From Mesorhizobium sp. WSM4904 (GTDB lineage Bacteria; Pseudomonadota; Alphaproteobacteria; Rhizobiales; Rhizobiaceae): DNA of 64,000 bases. Below, one piece after another: positions 38,172 to 48,109 of the stretch. The stretch spans positions 4,039,001-4,103,000 of the forward strand of contig NZ_CP121354.1 in NCBI RefSeq assembly GCF_029674545.1, read 5' to 3'. A program made the position numbers and the translations under genes. Within the stretch, counting starts at the first letter, position 1. Every line of letters begins with the position of its first letter. Below the pieces are notes generated by a model that saw only the letters and a list, made by a program, of their open reading frames with translations, did no database searches and had not been told where the DNA came from.

Positions 38172-38507
38172 TCAGGCGGCGCCTTTGACGCTGACGCCCT
38201 TCTCGATCAGGAAATCCTGCAATTCGCCGGCCTGGAACATCTCTCGCACGATGTCGCAACCGCCGACGAACTCGCCCTTGACGTAAAGCTGGGGAATGGT
38301 TGGCCAGTTGGAATAATCCTTGATGCCCTGGCGCAGCTCGGCCGAGGTCAGCACGTTCACGCCTTTGTAGTCGACCCCGACATAGTCGAGGATCTGCACC
38401 ACCTGGCCGGAAAAGCCGCACTGCGGGAAGCCTGGCGTGCCCTTCATGAAGAGCACGACGTCGTTGCTCTTCACTTCGCTGTCGATGTAGTCGTTGATGC
38501 CACTCAT
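38172..38507 (-). CDS. grxD: Monothiol glutaredoxin Grx4/GrxD
   Basis: A 111-residue class II glutaredoxin that carries a [2Fe-2S] cluster between two monomers. The active site is [16 protein letters not shown] with the CGFS motif, and the glutathione-contact [19 protein letters not shown] is complete. Start at ATG 38507 gives the conserved [14 protein letters not shown]. It lies after bolA, its known partner in Fe-S trafficking and iron sensing. Confidence 0.96.
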   Translation of the reverse strand: MSGINDYIDSEVKSNDVVLFMKGTPGFPQCGFSGQVVQILDYVGVDYKGVNVLTSAELRQGIKDYSNWPTIPQLYVKGEFVGGCDIVREMFQAGELQDFLIEKGVSVKGAA

Positions 38508-38656
38508 GGGGAATCCTTTCACGCCTGTGGGAGTCAGGCTCGAAGCATGTCCATCAAATAAACCCATAGGTTGGCTGAAACAAGACGTTAGCCGCGACGC
38601 ATCCGAAATGGCGCAAAGGATGGCGCGATTTGGGCCAAGACTGAGTGACGAAGAGC

Positions 38657-38890
38657 TCAGTCCGGAACGCTGGTCTGCAAGGCCAGCGCGTGCAGCACGC
38701 CGCCCATATTGCCCTTCAGCGCGTCATAGACCATCTGGTGCTGCTGCACCCGGCTCTTGCCGCGGAAGCTTTCGGCCACCACTTCGGCCGCGTAGTGGTC
38801 GCCGTCGCCGGCCAGATCGCGAATCGTCACCTTGGCGTCCGGAATGCCTTCCTTGATCAGCCGTTCGATGTCGCGCGCGTCCATTGCCAT
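38657..38890 (-). CDS. bolA: BolA-family protein
   Basis: A 77-residue protein of the BolA fold: [39 protein letters not shown] with the invariant HxxVY form seen as [12 protein letters not shown], and the end [15 protein letters not shown]. BolA proteins pair with CGFS glutaredoxins through a shared Fe-S cluster. The gene next to it encodes that partner. ATG 38890 or 38884 can serve as start. It resembles the BolA2/IbaG branch by its short N-terminus. Confidence 0.93.
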   Translation of the reverse strand: MAMDARDIERLIKEGIPDAKVTIRDLAGDGDHYAAEVVAESFRGKSRVQQHQMVYDALKGNMGGVLHALALQTSVPD

Positions 38891-39001
38891 GACAAAAATC
38901 CTGTTTTCGAGCGGGGAGCGGTGCAGCCCGTACGATGAGAGTCGGGATAAGCGTAGAGCCTTTCTGGTCCGGATTGAAGCCGTTCCGTCCATGGCCGAGA
39001 C

Positions 39002-39556
39002 TCATGGAACGATCTGATCCGGTTGGGGGACATCGCCGGCGGGCACGTCCTCGCGTGTCGAATAGGCGCGACCGAGGCTGACGGTCAGCACATAGAGCGG
39101 AACATTGAACGCGATACCGACCAGGGGCAAGTAGCTCGTCCACTGCCAGACCGGAGAGAAAAACGGCTGGCCGTAGCCGTCGCACATAAGCGAGGAGCCA
39201 TACGCCCAAAGCGTTCCGACGACGATCGTGACGGCGAAGAGCTTGACGCATGTGGCGATATGCCTGGCTCGAGCCGGCTCCGGCAAAAGCCGCTCCCATA
39301 GGACCAGGCACAAAATCGGAACCGCGTAGACGAGGCCTTGAACCGCCAGCATCGGGATCGTGCCGTTGGCCGCGGCAAGGAATTCGACCCGCGTTTCGAG
39401 CCGCGGACAAACCTCGCTCGAGGTCGCCGACAGCGAGAGAAAGACGAACGGGCCGAGAAACCAGAAGAAGAACAGGGACGGCCAGAAGACGACTGCAAGC
39501 AGCGCCCGGACCGCCAGCCTGGTCAAATGGCCTGATCCATGAAGCGCGGGAACCAA
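39002..39556 (-). CDS. Hypothetical four-span membrane protein overlapping purL
   Basis: A 184-residue protein with hydrophobic segments at about 15-42, 68-87, 104-123 and 138-160. The first span is very aromatic ([19 protein letters not shown]). I do not recognise a family. The first ATG lies 34 bases inside the end of purL, so it is translated from the same message; a later GTG start is possible. The last 22 residues are polar and acidic. Confidence 0.55.
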   Translation of the reverse strand: MVPALHGSGHLTRLAVRALLAVVFWPSLFFFWFLGPFVFLSLSATSSEVCPRLETRVEFLAAANGTIPMLAVQGLVYAVPILCLVLWERLLPEPARARHIATCVKLFAVTIVVGTLWAYGSSLMCDGYGQPFFSPVWQWTSYLPLVGIAFNVPLYVLTVSLGRAYSTREDVPAGDVPQPDQIVP

Positions 39557-41754
39557 CCCTCGTGGGCGGCGGTCAACTCACTGACCGGTACGGCCCGCGC
39601 CTCACCGAGTTTCAATTCACGACCGCCGGTAGTGCCGATCCAAGGCGCGAAGATGCCGAGCCTGCTCTGCTCCTCGCGGATCCTGTCCCATTCGCCGCTT
39701 TGCGGGTCGATCGACAGCGTCAGCAGATAGCGGCCCTGGTCCTCGCCGAACCAGACCGGGATCAGGTCGGTACCGGTAAGACCGGGAATGGTGGCGCCGA
39801 TGCCTGACGCCATCGCCATTTCGGCAAGCGCCACGGCAAGGCCGCCGTCCGAGACGTCATGCGCGGCGGTGACGATGCCGGAGGCGATCAGCGAACGCAC
39901 ATGGTCGCCGACGCGTTTTTCATGCGTGAGGTCGACGGGCGGCGGCGGCCCGTCGACGCGGCCGTGGATATCGCGCATATAGATGGACTGGCCGAGATGG
40001 CTGCCCCATGTCGGCGGCGCGCCGACCAGCACGATCATCTGGCCCTCGGCGGCAAAGCCGATACGGGCCATCTTCGACCAATCGGCGATCAGTCCGACGC
40101 CGCCGATGGTCGGCGTCGGCAGGATGCCGCGGCCGTTGGTCTCGTTGTAGAGCGAGACGTTGCCGGAGACGATGGGGAAGCCGAGCGCGCGGCAGGCCTC
40201 GCCGATGCCCTTAATCGCCCCGACGAACTGCCCCATGATCTCCGGTCGCTCCGGATTGCCGAAATTCAGGTTGTCGGTGGCGGCAAGCGGCAAGGCGCCG
40301 GTCGCGGTCAGATTGCGCCAGCATTCGGCCACCGCCTGCTTGCCGCCTTCATACGGATCGGCCTCGCAATAGCGCGGCGTGACATCGGAAGAGAAGGCGA
40401 GCGCCTTGGTCGGATGGCCGTCGACGCGCACAACGCCGGCATCGCCGCCCGGAAGCTGCAGCGAATTGCCCTGGATCAGCGTGTCGTACTGCTCCCATAC
40501 CCAACGGCGCGACGAGAGGTCCGGTCCGCCAAGCATTTTCAGCAACGTGTCCGCAACATCGGCTTTCGGCGCATCGCTGGCCGCGAGCGGCGCGGGCTTC
40601 GTGGCTTCAACCCACGGGCGGTCATATTCCGGCGCCTGGTCGCCCAGTTCCTTGATCGGCAAATTGGCGACCTCGTCGCCCTGGTGCAGCACGCGGAAGC
40701 GCAGGTCGTCGGTGGTCTTGCCGACGACGGCGAAGTCGAGGCCCCATTTGCGGAAGATCGCCTCGGCCTCCTCTTCCTTCTCGGGGCGCAGCACCATCAG
40801 CATGCGCTCCTGGCTTTCCGACAGCATCATCTCATAGGCGCTCATGCGCTCCTCGCGCACCGGCACCTTGTCGAGATCGAGCTCGATGCCGAGATCGCCC
40901 TTGGCGCCCATCTCGACCGCCGAGCAGGTGAGGCCTGCCGCACCCATGTCCTGGATGGCGATGACGGCGCCGGAGGCCATCAGTTCCAGGCAGGCCTCCA
41001 GCAGGCATTTTTCGGTGAACGGGTCGCCGACCTGGACGGTCGGCCGCTTCTCCTCGATCTTGTCGTCGAACTCGGCCGAGGCCATGGTGGCGCCACCGAC
41101 GCCGTCGCGTCCGGTCTTGGCGCCGAGATAAACGACCGGAAGACCGACGCCCTTGGCCTGCGAGAGGAAGATGGCGTTGGTCTTGGCGAGGCCGGCCGCA
41201 AACGCGTTGACCAGGATGTTGCCGTTGTAGCGCGGGTCGAAATTGACCTCGCCGCCGACGGTCGGCACGCCGAAGGAATTGCCGTAGCCGCCTACGCCCG
41301 AAACGACGCCGGCGACAAGGTGCCGGGTCTTGGGATGATCGGGCGCGCCGAAGCGCAGCGCGTTCATCGCCGCAACCGGCCGCGCGCCCATGGTGAACAC
41401 GTCGCGCAGGATACCGCCGACACCGGTCGCGGCTCCCTGATAGGGTTCGATGTAGGACGGGTGGTTGTGGCTCTCCATCTTGAAGACGACGCAGTCGCCG
41501 TCGCCGATGTCGACCACGCCGGCATTCTCGCCCGGTCCCTGGATGACCTGCGGGCCGCTGGTGGGCAGCGTACGCAGCCATTTCTTGGATGATTTGTAGG
41601 AGCAGTGCTCGTTCCACATCGCCGAGAAGATGCCGAGCTCTGTGAAGCTCGGCTCGCGGCCGACCAGGTCGAGGATGCGCTGGTATTCGTCGGGCTTCAG
41701 CCCATGCGCTGCGACGAGCTCGGGGGTGATCGGCACGGAATTGGAAATGGTCAT
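39523..41754 (-). CDS. purL: Phosphoribosylformylglycinamidine synthase, large subunit
   Basis: A 743-residue ATP-dependent ligase of purine synthesis making FGAM from FGAR with ammonia from PurQ. It is the short form that needs PurS and PurQ, both encoded nearby. Signatures include [71 protein letters not shown] and, in the second half, [19 protein letters not shown] and [19 protein letters not shown] 41754 gives the usual N-terminus. Confidence 0.97.
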   Translation of the reverse strand: MTISNSVPITPELVAAHGLKPDEYQRILDLVGREPSFTELGIFSAMWNEHCSYKSSKKWLRTLPTSGPQVIQGPGENAGVVDIGDGDCVVFKMESHNHPSYIEPYQGAATGVGGILRDVFTMGARPVAAMNALRFGAPDHPKTRHLVAGVVSGVGGYGNSFGVPTVGGEVNFDPRYNGNILVNAFAAGLAKTNAIFLSQAKGVGLPVVYLGAKTGRDGVGGATMASAEFDDKIEEKRPTVQVGDPFTEKCLLEACLELMASGAVIAIQDMGAAGLTCSAVEMGAKGDLGIELDLDKVPVREERMSAYEMMLSESQERMLMVLRPEKEEEAEAIFRKWGLDFAVVGKTTDDLRFRVLHQGDEVANLPIKELGDQAPEYDRPWVEATKPAPLAASDAPKADVADTLLKMLGGPDLSSRRWVWEQYDTLIQGNSLQLPGGDAGVVRVDGHPTKALAFSSDVTPRYCEADPYEGGKQAVAECWRNLTATGALPLAATDNLNFGNPERPEIMGQFVGAIKGIGEACRALGFPIVSGNVSLYNETNGRGILPTPTIGGVGLIADWSKMARIGFAAEGQMIVLVGAPPTWGSHLGQSIYMRDIHGRVDGPPPPVDLTHEKRVGDHVRSLIASGIVTAAHDVSDGGLAVALAEMAMASGIGATIPGLTGTDLIPVWFGEDQGRYLLTLSIDPQSGEWDRIREEQSRLGIFAPWIGTTGGRELKLGEARAVPVSELTAAHEGWFPRFMDQAI

Positions 41755-41896
41755 GGGCGGCGATTGGTATCCGTGGTGAGGGGATTTTCTGAGTCTCCTC
41801 TTATCGCAAGCTTTCGCGCGATACACCCCACCGGATGACGAAAAACGCCGGAAAACCGCAGCCTCGCGCCTGCGCGACCGGGCAGTGCCGGGCGGG

Positions 41897-43306
41897 TCAG
41901 GAAAAACTGTCGTAGCCGGCCCGGCCTTCGTCGAGCAAACGGCGGACGACAGCGACGCCGCGGGCGACATCCTCGCTCTGCCGCGGCTGCGACACGCCGA
42001 AGCGGACGCTGTGGAAGACCTGCTCGGAACGGCCGGCCTTGAACTCGTCCTCGTCGTCGATGAGCACGCCTTGCGCCAGGCAGGCATTCTTGAACGTGCC
42101 CGACAGCCAGGGGTCCGGCAAAGTCAGCCAGACAAAGGGCACATTGTCTCGTGCCTTGAAGTCGAACCCTGCCAGCGTCTCGCGCACGACATGGAGACGT
42201 GCCTGGATTTCGGCAATGCAGCGCTTGCGGATCTCGCTGGCCTGGCCGGACGTCACCAGCCTCGTTCCAACCTCCGCCAGCAGGAAGGGCAGGCCGCCGG
42301 TCATCATCTTGTGCGCGACGCGGATGCGGTGGCGGTAGGCGGGCGGACAGGAAAGCCAGCCGCCGCGCACACCGGCCGCGACCGATTTCGACAGACCGCC
42401 GGCGACGATCGTGCGCTCCGGGGCATATTCGGCAAGCAGCGGCGTCGGCTCGTCGGTCAACTCGCCATAGAGGTCGTCCTCGATCAGGACCACATTGTAC
42501 TCGTGCGCAATGCGCGCGATCGCCTGGCGCCGCTCCGCCGACAGCGTCACCAGCGTCGGGTTCTTCGCCGTCGGCATCACGAACATCATCTTCGGATGTT
42601 TCTGCGCACAGACGCGTTCGAAATCGTCGGGGTCGACGCCTCCATCATCCGCCGACACCAGCGCGGTGCGGCGTCCGATCAGCCCGGCGCTGCGTGATAT
42701 CTGCGAATAGGTTAGGTGCTCGAAGACGACATAGTCGCCGGGCGTGGTGAGCGCGGCGATCGCCGCCATCACGGCGGCATGGGTGCCGAGAGCCGGAACA
42801 ATCGAATCGGGCGAGGGGCGGAAGGAGTTGCGCGACAGCCATCGGCTGCCGGCCTCGTACCAGCGTGCGGGAAAATCCCTGGTGTAGCTCGCTATGTCGT
42901 GCGGATGTTCCTGCGCAGTGCGCGCCAGCAAGTCCGCGATCACGGTGCCCTGGCCGACATCGGGTGCCGCGGTGCTGTCGAAGCGCAGCTTGCCCGTCGG
43001 CGCATCGATGGCGCGCGTGCCTTGGACGGCGGGCTCGATATCCGCTTTCGGGATCTCCGTGCGTTGCGCGAGCACATAGGTGCCACGCCCGACCTCGCCG
43101 CTCACCAGCCCGCGTTCGCGCAGCAGCTGATAGGCCCGGCCGATAGTGCCGACCGTCGTGCCGATGTCATAGGCGAGGTCGCGCTGCGGCGGCAGTTTTG
43201 CACCGGCGTCGATGACGCCCTTGTCGATATCTGACTCAATGCTGTCAGCAAGGCGCTGATACAGAGGGCCGGAGCCGGAAGACAGGTCTGGGAGCCAATT
43301 TGTCAT
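41897..43306 (-). CDS. MocR/PdxR-type regulator (GntR-wHTH plus aminotransferase domain)
   Basis: A 469-residue transcription factor. Residues 13-75 are a GntR-type winged helix ([50 protein letters not shown]). The rest is a class I aminotransferase fold that binds PLP, with the Lys in [18 protein letters not shown]. Members sense PLP or an amino compound and usually control a divergent gene. Here that gene is a DUF1127 protein, 95 bases away, and the spacer carries a palindrome over this start codon and phased repeats. Autoregulation is likely. Confidence 0.93.
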   Translation of the reverse strand: MTNWLPDLSSGSGPLYQRLADSIESDIDKGVIDAGAKLPPQRDLAYDIGTTVGTIGRAYQLLRERGLVSGEVGRGTYVLAQRTEIPKADIEPAVQGTRAIDAPTGKLRFDSTAAPDVGQGTVIADLLARTAQEHPHDIASYTRDFPARWYEAGSRWLSRNSFRPSPDSIVPALGTHAAVMAAIAALTTPGDYVVFEHLTYSQISRSAGLIGRRTALVSADDGGVDPDDFERVCAQKHPKMMFVMPTAKNPTLVTLSAERRQAIARIAHEYNVVLIEDDLYGELTDEPTPLLAEYAPERTIVAGGLSKSVAAGVRGGWLSCPPAYRHRIRVAHKMMTGGLPFLLAEVGTRLVTSGQASEIRKRCIAEIQARLHVVRETLAGFDFKARDNVPFVWLTLPDPWLSGTFKNACLAQGVLIDDEDEFKAGRSEQVFHSVRFGVSQPRQSEDVARGVAVVRRLLDEGRAGYDSFS

Positions 43307-43314
43307 GGTGACAA
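43300..43314. promoter_or_regulatory. Perfect palindrome over the mocR start codon
   Basis: TTGTCA-TGG-TGACAA is a perfect six-base inverted repeat that includes the mocR ATG (complement of 43304-43306). Binding here would block mocR expression. Confidence 0.5.
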
Positions 43315-43341
43315 TTTTCTATATTGCGCCGCAGGATGAGT

Positions 43342-43416
43342 CAATCGATATGAAGTCGCGAGCGGTTGGGGTACAATTGATAAGTTTGGCGGATCGAAAG
43401 ATGAATACAATTGATA
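43342..43416. promoter_or_regulatory. Three phased CAATYGATA repeats between mocR and DUF1127 gene
   Basis: CAATCGATA at 43342, CAATTGATA at 43374 and CAATTGATA at 43408 are direct repeats 32 and 34 bases apart, near three helical turns; the last two share the longer TACAATTGATA. MocR-type proteins such as GabR and PdxR are known to bind direct repeats, so these are candidate operator sites. The third lies just inside the DUF1127 gene. Confidence 0.5.
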
Positions 43417-43643
43417 CATTCCGTTACAGCGATGCCGAATTGCATGGCCGCCCGTCCGGCTGCCGCAGGTTCATCGACCGCGTCGTGTTTGTGCTCGCTT
43501 CCCTGGCAAGGCAGATCGGCCGGATGCTGGAGCGGCGTCGCGGACGCCTTGCACTGCTCGAGATGACCGACGAGCAGCTCAAGGATATCGGCGTCTCGCG
43601 TTGCGACGCCCATCGCGAAGGCATCAGGCCGTTCTGGGACTGA
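43401..43643 (+). CDS. DUF1127 small basic protein
   Basis: An 80-residue protein whose C-terminal half is the DUF1127 motif: ERRRGRLALLEMTDEQLKDI followed by GVSRCDAHREGIRPFW. DUF1127 proteins in alpha-proteobacteria bind RNA or affect RNA turnover and phosphate/carbon responses. ATG 43401 follows GGATCGAAAG; ATG 43350 would give 97 residues. It is divergent from the MocR regulator and probably its target. Confidence 0.85.
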   Translation: MNTIDTFRYSDAELHGRPSGCRRFIDRVVFVLASLARQIGRMLERRRGRLALLEMTDEQLKDIGVSRCDAHREGIRPFWD

Positions 43644-43706
43644 AGCGCGTCGGGCGGAACGGGTTCAGGCGATCTGCATGTCGGGTTCGACAGGCCAGCC
43701 GGCGGG

Positions 43707-44336
43707 CTATTTCCGCAGGCGGCCGATGCCGTGGTCGGCAAGGACGGCGAGTAAGCTGAGGCCGAGAAACAGTGCGGTGATGGTCAGCGCCGAGACGGCG
43801 ACGCTAACCGCGCCGTTCTTCGCCACGTCGAGGAACGGGTAGGGCACCTCGCCGGCGAACGGCGCCCGTATCAGCGCATAGGCAAGATAAGCGAGCGGAT
43901 AGATCACCCACCAGGAAATATCGCGCCAGCGCGTGCTGCCGTCGGCGCCGGCGATCAGCCACCACAGGACAAAGACCAGCGGCGCCACATAGTGCAAAAG
44001 GACGTCGCAGAGGAAGAACAGCCCTTCCGGCGCCCAAAGGCGGGCGAGCACCGTCGTGTAGACGATGAAAACCAGCGTTATGGCGACCGCGACGCCCGTC
44101 CGGATGCGCCTGCCGGCGAAGGCCGGAAACCAGGCATAGCCGGTTGGCGACAGCAGGGACGCATGCACCATCACCGCGGCGATGTTGGTCAGGATGGTGA
44201 AGAAGCTGAAATAGAAGACGATCGAGCCGAGCAGGCTGCGGCCCGCCGCCATCGACGCCGGGATGGTGATCGCGAACTGCAGGATGAGTGCTATCAGCCC
44301 GATAACCAGTCCCGCTATCTGCAGGAACCGGCCCAT
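43707..44336 (-). CDS. Pr6Pr family membrane protein
   Basis: A 209-residue integral membrane protein with six spans. The second span region FYFSFFTILTNIAAVMVHAS, the loop after span three and the conserved HYVAPLVFVLWWLI and ISWWVIYPLAYLAYALIR segments match the Pr6Pr (FAR-17a/AIG1-like) group. Function is unknown in bacteria. It sits eight bases after the lipoprotein gene and is probably at the end of the purQ transcript. Confidence 0.8.
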   Translation of the reverse strand: MGRFLQIAGLVIGLIALILQFAITIPASMAAGRSLLGSIVFYFSFFTILTNIAAVMVHASLLSPTGYAWFPAFAGRRIRTGVAVAITLVFIVYTTVLARLWAPEGLFFLCDVLLHYVAPLVFVLWWLIAGADGSTRWRDISWWVIYPLAYLAYALIRAPFAGEVPYPFLDVAKNGAVSVAVSALTITALFLGLSLLAVLADHGIGRLRK

Positions 44337-44343
44337 GGCAAGC

Positions 44344-44754
44344 TCACGCCGCGGCGGTACAGGACGGATTGCCGGCCTGCCAGCGGGCGATGTCGGAGCC
44401 GATGCGCGCGCCGAGCGGCTCGGCCATCAGCGGCCCGAAGACGTCGACCTTGCTGGAATTGCCCTGCGCCTGCACCACCAGCAGCGGCTTGCCGCCATAG
44501 TGCTTGGCAGGCACCAGCAGGAAGCGCGGCGTGCCGCTGTAGGAATTGAGCTCGTTGGCCATCTGATAGGCTTTGAAGGCCGGGTCCTTGCTGGCGATCC
44601 AGCATTTATGCGCGGCGATCGCGACCTGCTCCATGGCAAGCAGCGAGGCGCTCTTGCCTGAAGGCGTCGGCGTGGTCTTGGAGCCGGACTGGCAGGATGC
44701 CAGCAGAAATCCGGCGGCGGCCAGGAGAGCAAGGCGAGCAATCGTCAGTCTCAT
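44344..44754 (-). CDS. Small lipoprotein, unknown
   Basis: A 136-residue protein with a lipoprotein signal ending in the lipobox LLASC (Cys 21). The mature part has a Ser/Thr/Pro linker (QSGSKTTPTPSGKS), then a domain with two cysteines, AAHKCWIASKDPAFKAYQM and GNPSCTAAA, that may bridge. I do not recognise the family. It is 57 bases after purQ in the same direction. Confidence 0.65.
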   Translation of the reverse strand: MRLTIARLALLAAAGFLLASCQSGSKTTPTPSGKSASLLAMEQVAIAAHKCWIASKDPAFKAYQMANELNSYSGTPRFLLVPAKHYGGKPLLVVQAQGNSSKVDVFGPLMAEPLGARIGSDIARWQAGNPSCTAAA

Positions 44755-44811
44755 GGTCAGGCCGCCCCGTTGTTCTGAAAGGATCGTTCTGAAGGAATTG
44801 TCTGAAACGGA

Positions 44812-45480
44812 TCAAGCGGCGATGCCAAGCGCCCCTTCGAACAGCGCCCGGCCGTCGCTGCCGCCATGCGCCGCCTCGATGAGGTTCTCCGGATGCGGCA
44901 TCAGGCCGAGGACATTGCCCTTTTCGTTGACGATGCCGGCGATGTCGTTGATCGAGCCGTTGGGATTGGTGCCCTCGGCATAGCGGAACACCACCTGGCC
45001 TTCGCCTTCGAGGCGGGCAAGCGTCTCGGCGTCGGCGAAATAGTTGCCGTCATGGTGCGCCACCGGCGAACGGATGATCTGGCCCGGCTGATAGCGGCGG
45101 GTGAACATGGTGTTGGCATTGGCGATCTGGAGCTTCACCTGCCGGCAGACGAACTTCAGCGACGAATTGCGCATCAGCGCGCCGGGCAGCAGCCCCGCTT
45201 CGACCAGGATCTGGAAGCCGTTGCAGACGCCGATGACCATGACGCCCTTGGCGGCCTTTTCCGCCACCGCGCGCATGACGGGCATGCGCGCCGCGATCGC
45301 GCCGCAGCGCAGATAGTCTCCAAAGGAGAAGCCGCCGGGAATGGCGATCAGGTCGACATCGGGGATTTCGGTATCGGTCTGCCAGACGGTCGCCGGCGCC
45401 TGCCCCGAAATCTTGGTCAGCGCCGCGATCATGTCGCGGTCGCGGTTGAGGCCAGGCAAGAGGACGACGGCTGATTTCAT
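44812..45480 (-). CDS. purQ: Phosphoribosylformylglycinamidine synthase, glutaminase subunit
   Basis: A 222-residue class I glutamine amidotransferase giving ammonia to PurL. The nucleophile is Cys in [20 protein letters not shown], and the His/Glu pair is in [16 protein letters not shown]. The N-terminal [13 protein letters not shown] and [20 protein letters not shown] are typical. Its start overlaps the end of the upstream kptA gene by four bases (ATGA). Confidence 0.97.
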   Translation of the reverse strand: MKSAVVLLPGLNRDRDMIAALTKISGQAPATVWQTDTEIPDVDLIAIPGGFSFGDYLRCGAIAARMPVMRAVAEKAAKGVMVIGVCNGFQILVEAGLLPGALMRNSSLKFVCRQVKLQIANANTMFTRRYQPGQIIRSPVAHHDGNYFADAETLARLEGEGQVVFRYAEGTNPNGSINDIAGIVNEKGNVLGLMPHPENLIEAAHGGSDGRALFEGALGIAA

Positions 45481-46028
45481 GGCAGTTCCCGTTTGCTGAT
45501 CTGATGCAGATACCGGGGCGGAACCTGATTGGTCAACCAGACTCCATTGTCTGAGAGGAAGAATGTCATTCCGTTCCCGGACATGGCCGCCGAGTCGACC
45601 CGGAGGATAACATCTTTTCCTTTCCGGCGCCGCGCCACGACGCGTGCCGTCTCGATATCCATGGATAGATGCACGTGCAGGCGCGATTGGCCGGTCAGAC
45701 CATCACGCAGGATGGCGGGGAGGAATTCTTCCTTCGTGCCGTGGTAGAGCACCGCCGGCGGCGGGCTTGGCATCAATCCGAGATCGACGTCGACGCTGTG
45801 GCCCTGGACGGCGCGGATGCGATTGCCGTCGATAGCGAACCGCCTCTTCGGATTTTCCGCGACGACGCGCTCGACGTCGGCCGCCGATGCACCGAATTTC
45901 TGTCGGATCACCACACAAAGTGCGCCGAAATCGGCCCAACCACTATCGTCAAGAACAAGCCCGGCCTCTTCCGGTGCATGCCGCAGTACGAGACTCATGA
46001 ATTTCGAGATCTGGGTGTCGTTCGGCAT
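45477..46028 (-). CDS. kptA: RNA 2'-phosphotransferase (Tpt1/KptA family)
   Basis: A 183-residue enzyme that removes an internal RNA 2'-phosphate using NAD+. Conserved features are [20 protein letters not shown] at the start, [38 protein letters not shown] and [20 protein letters not shown]. It sits between a coiled-coil gene and purQ, overlapping purQ. KptA in bacteria has no fixed role since the tRNA ligase making its substrate is usually absent; its place in a purine operon is unusual. Confidence 0.93.
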   Translation of the reverse strand: MPNDTQISKFMSLVLRHAPEEAGLVLDDSGWADFGALCVVIRQKFGASAADVERVVAENPKRRFAIDGNRIRAVQGHSVDVDLGLMPSPPPAVLYHGTKEEFLPAILRDGLTGQSRLHVHLSMDIETARVVARRRKGKDVILRVDSAAMSGNGMTFFLSDNGVWLTNQVPPRYLHQISKRELP

Positions 46029-46064
46029 GGCGAAGCTGATTCAATCCCACATGCCGAACGCATG

Positions 46065-46319
46065 TCATTTCGGCTCAAAAGGCTTCTGGGTCTCGGCGAG
46101 CTCCCTGAGATCCAAGCGCTTTTCTATTCGCTCCAGCCGATCGTCTTGTCGGCCCAGAATCCCATAAATGTTATGAATATCGCTCTGCGTGGCCGCCATG
46201 TGACCGCGCATCACGTTCAACTCCCGCTTCGTCTCGGTCACATCCTGGCGAAGCTCGCCAATTTCGTGATGAACGCGCTTCAACAGTTCAAACATCAACT
46301 CGTTCGTGGCTTCCGGCAT
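46065..46319 (-). CDS. 84-residue coiled-coil protein, unknown
   Basis: A short, charged protein predicted to be one long coiled coil: ELMFELLKRVHHEIGELRQD then VTETKRELNVMRGHMAATQS, then IYGILGRQDDRLERIEKRLD. Heptad spacing of Leu/Ile/Val is visible throughout. It lies between purS and kptA, on the same strand. Similar small coiled-coil ORFs are common in rhizobia; no function is known. Confidence 0.6.
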   Translation of the reverse strand: MPEATNELMFELLKRVHHEIGELRQDVTETKRELNVMRGHMAATQSDIHNIYGILGRQDDRLERIEKRLDLRELAETQKPFEPK

Positions 46320-46337
46320 AACGCCTCCGGCACAACC

Positions 46338-46577
46338 TTAGGTAAGCGTCACACTATAGTTCTCAATCACGGTGTTCGCCAGAAGCTTGTCGCACATCGC
46401 CTTGAGGTCGGCCTCGGCCTTGGCCTTGTCGGTACCGGTGAGCTCGATGTCGAACACTTTGCCCTGCCGGACCTGGCCGACGCCGTCGAAGCCCAGACCC
46501 GAGAGCGCATGCTCGATCGCCTTGCCCTGCGGGTCGAGAACGCCATTCTTGAGGGTGACGGTGATGCGGGCTTTCAT
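46338..46577 (-). CDS. purS: Phosphoribosylformylglycinamidine synthase subunit PurS
   Basis: A 79-residue small subunit that bridges PurL and PurQ. It has the usual MKARITVTLKNGVLDPQGKA start, the GLGFDGVGQVRQGKVFDIEL core and the end TVIENYSVTLT. ATG 46577 fits family length; the open frame far upstream is antisense to nothing conserved and overlaps purC. Confidence 0.95.
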   Translation of the reverse strand: MKARITVTLKNGVLDPQGKAIEHALSGLGFDGVGQVRQGKVFDIELTGTDKAKAEADLKAMCDKLLANTVIENYSVTLT

Positions 46578-46639
46578 CGGTACTCCTGGGTGATCGGTAG
46601 TGCGGAAAGCGGCCTGCCGTGCCGGCAGGCCGCTTGCAA

Positions 46640-47434
46640 TCAATGCTTCGTGCCTTTCGACGGCTCGGAGGAGGCGACCAGCACCGGGCCGGTCGGGCGC
46701 GGCGGCTCGTTCTCGTTCATGATGCCGAGGCGGCGGGCGACCTCCTGGTAGGCTTCGACCAGTCCGCCCATGTCGCGGCGGAAACGGTCCTTGTCGAGCT
46801 TGTCCTGGGTGGCGACATCCCACAGCCGGCAGGAATCCGGCGAGATCTCGTCGGCGACGACGATGCGCATCATGTCGCCCTCGAACAGGCGGCCGCACTC
46901 GATCTTGAAGTCGACGAGCTGGATGCCGACGCCCAGGAACAGGCCGGAGAGGAAGTCGTTGACGCGGATGGCCAAAGCCATGATGTCATCGATCTCCTGC
47001 GGGCTGGCCCAGCCGAAGGCGGTGATATGCTCTTCCGACACCATGGGGTCGTCCAGCGCATCGGCCTTGTAGTAGAACTCGATGATCGAGCGCGGCAGCA
47101 CCGTGCCTTCCTCGATGCCGAGGCGCTTTGCCAGCGAGCCGGCGGCGACATTGCGCACGACCACTTCGAGCGGGATGATCTCGACTTCCTTGATCAGCTG
47201 CTCGCGCATGTTGAGCCGGCGGATGAAATGAGTCGGGATGCCCATGCGATTGAGATGGTTGAAGATGTGCTCGGAAATGCGGTTGTTGAGCACGCCTTTG
47301 CCATCGACCACCTCGTGTTTCTTCTTGTTGAAGGCGGTGGCATCGTCCTTGAAGAATTGGATGAGCGTTCCAGGCTCAGGTCCTTCATAGAGGATCTTGG
47401 CCTTGCCTTCGTAAATGCGGCGGCGATTTTTCAT
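46640..47434 (-). CDS. purC: SAICAR synthase
   Basis: A 264-residue ATP-dependent enzyme joining aspartate to CAIR. Signatures: [59 protein letters not shown] and [20 protein letters not shown] with [13 protein letters not shown]. It begins the purC-purS-(unknown)-kptA-purQ run. The 276 bases before it, up to the divergent DUF1476 gene, hold no gene and should carry both promoters. Confidence 0.97.
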   Translation of the reverse strand: MKNRRRIYEGKAKILYEGPEPGTLIQFFKDDATAFNKKKHEVVDGKGVLNNRISEHIFNHLNRMGIPTHFIRRLNMREQLIKEVEIIPLEVVVRNVAAGSLAKRLGIEEGTVLPRSIIEFYYKADALDDPMVSEEHITAFGWASPQEIDDIMALAIRVNDFLSGLFLGVGIQLVDFKIECGRLFEGDMMRIVVADEISPDSCRLWDVATQDKLDKDRFRRDMGGLVEAYQEVARRLGIMNENEPPRPTGPVLVASSEPSKGTKH

Positions 47435-47710
47435 CTGATTTTTTCTCTGGATTGGCGGGCAGGCGGCAAGCGACCAGTTCCTGTCCGTCTGCCTAAATTA
47501 GTTGTGGCGACGGTGGCGTTCAATGCCGGTGTCTATAGCAATCGCAATGTTTGCTCAATCGGCAAATCCTGCCGATCAACCGGTTTCGGGACCGAAATGC
47601 CGCAGTGCAGCATGCGATCAAGCATATTGACCGGCCCGCGGCCTTTTGGTTTGTGCTGGCTGAGCGCACATATTCATCGCCAAGCGAATCGATTTGACCG
47701 GAGGGACGTC

Positions 47711-48031
47711 ATGAGCAGCATGAAAGACCGCGAAGAAGGCTTCGAGCGCAAATTCGTCATCGACGAGGAGCTTCGCTTCAAGGCCGCGGCGCGCCGCAAC
47801 AGGGCGCTCGGCCTCTGGGCCGCCGAAAAGCTCGGCAAAACCGGCGCCGATGCCGAGGCCTACGCCAAGGAAGTGGTGGTCTCCGACATCGAGGAAGCCG
47901 GCGATCACGATGTCTTCCGCAAGATCCGCAAGGATTTTGACGCGGCCGGCGTCAACCAGTCGGACCATCAGATCCGCCGCACGATGGACGAGCTGATGGC
48001 GCAGGCGATCGAGCAGATCAAGAACACGTAG
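47711..48031 (+). CDS. DUF1476, F1FO-ATPase zeta subunit (inhibitor)
   Basis: A 106-residue helical protein: MSSMKDREEGFERKFVIDEE, FKAAARRNRALGLWAAEKLG and the C-terminal VNQSDHQIRRTMDELMAQAI. This is the alphaproteobacterial zeta subunit, whose N-terminus can enter F1 and block ATP hydrolysis. A GGAGGGAC ribosome site precedes ATG 47711. A strong terminator follows at 48051. Confidence 0.93.
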   Translation: MSSMKDREEGFERKFVIDEELRFKAAARRNRALGLWAAEKLGKTGADAEAYAKEVVVSDIEEAGDHDVFRKIRKDFDAAGVNQSDHQIRRTMDELMAQAIEQIKNT

Positions 48032-48050
48032 AAATCATTGGACCAATCGA

Positions 48051-48077
48051 CCGCCCGGCTCAGCCGGGCGGTTTTTC
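48051..48077 (+). terminator. Intrinsic terminator after the DUF1476 gene
   Basis: CCGCCCGGCT pairs with AGCCGGGCGG, followed by TTTTTCTTT. Confidence 0.9.
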
Positions 48078-48109
48078 TTTGCCTTGCCGCCGTTTCCGGC
48101 TGAAACTGC

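Noticed and set aside
39859..41592. 577-codon open frame on the plus strand within purL
   Set aside because: Antisense shadow of purL, typical of GC-rich codon bias.
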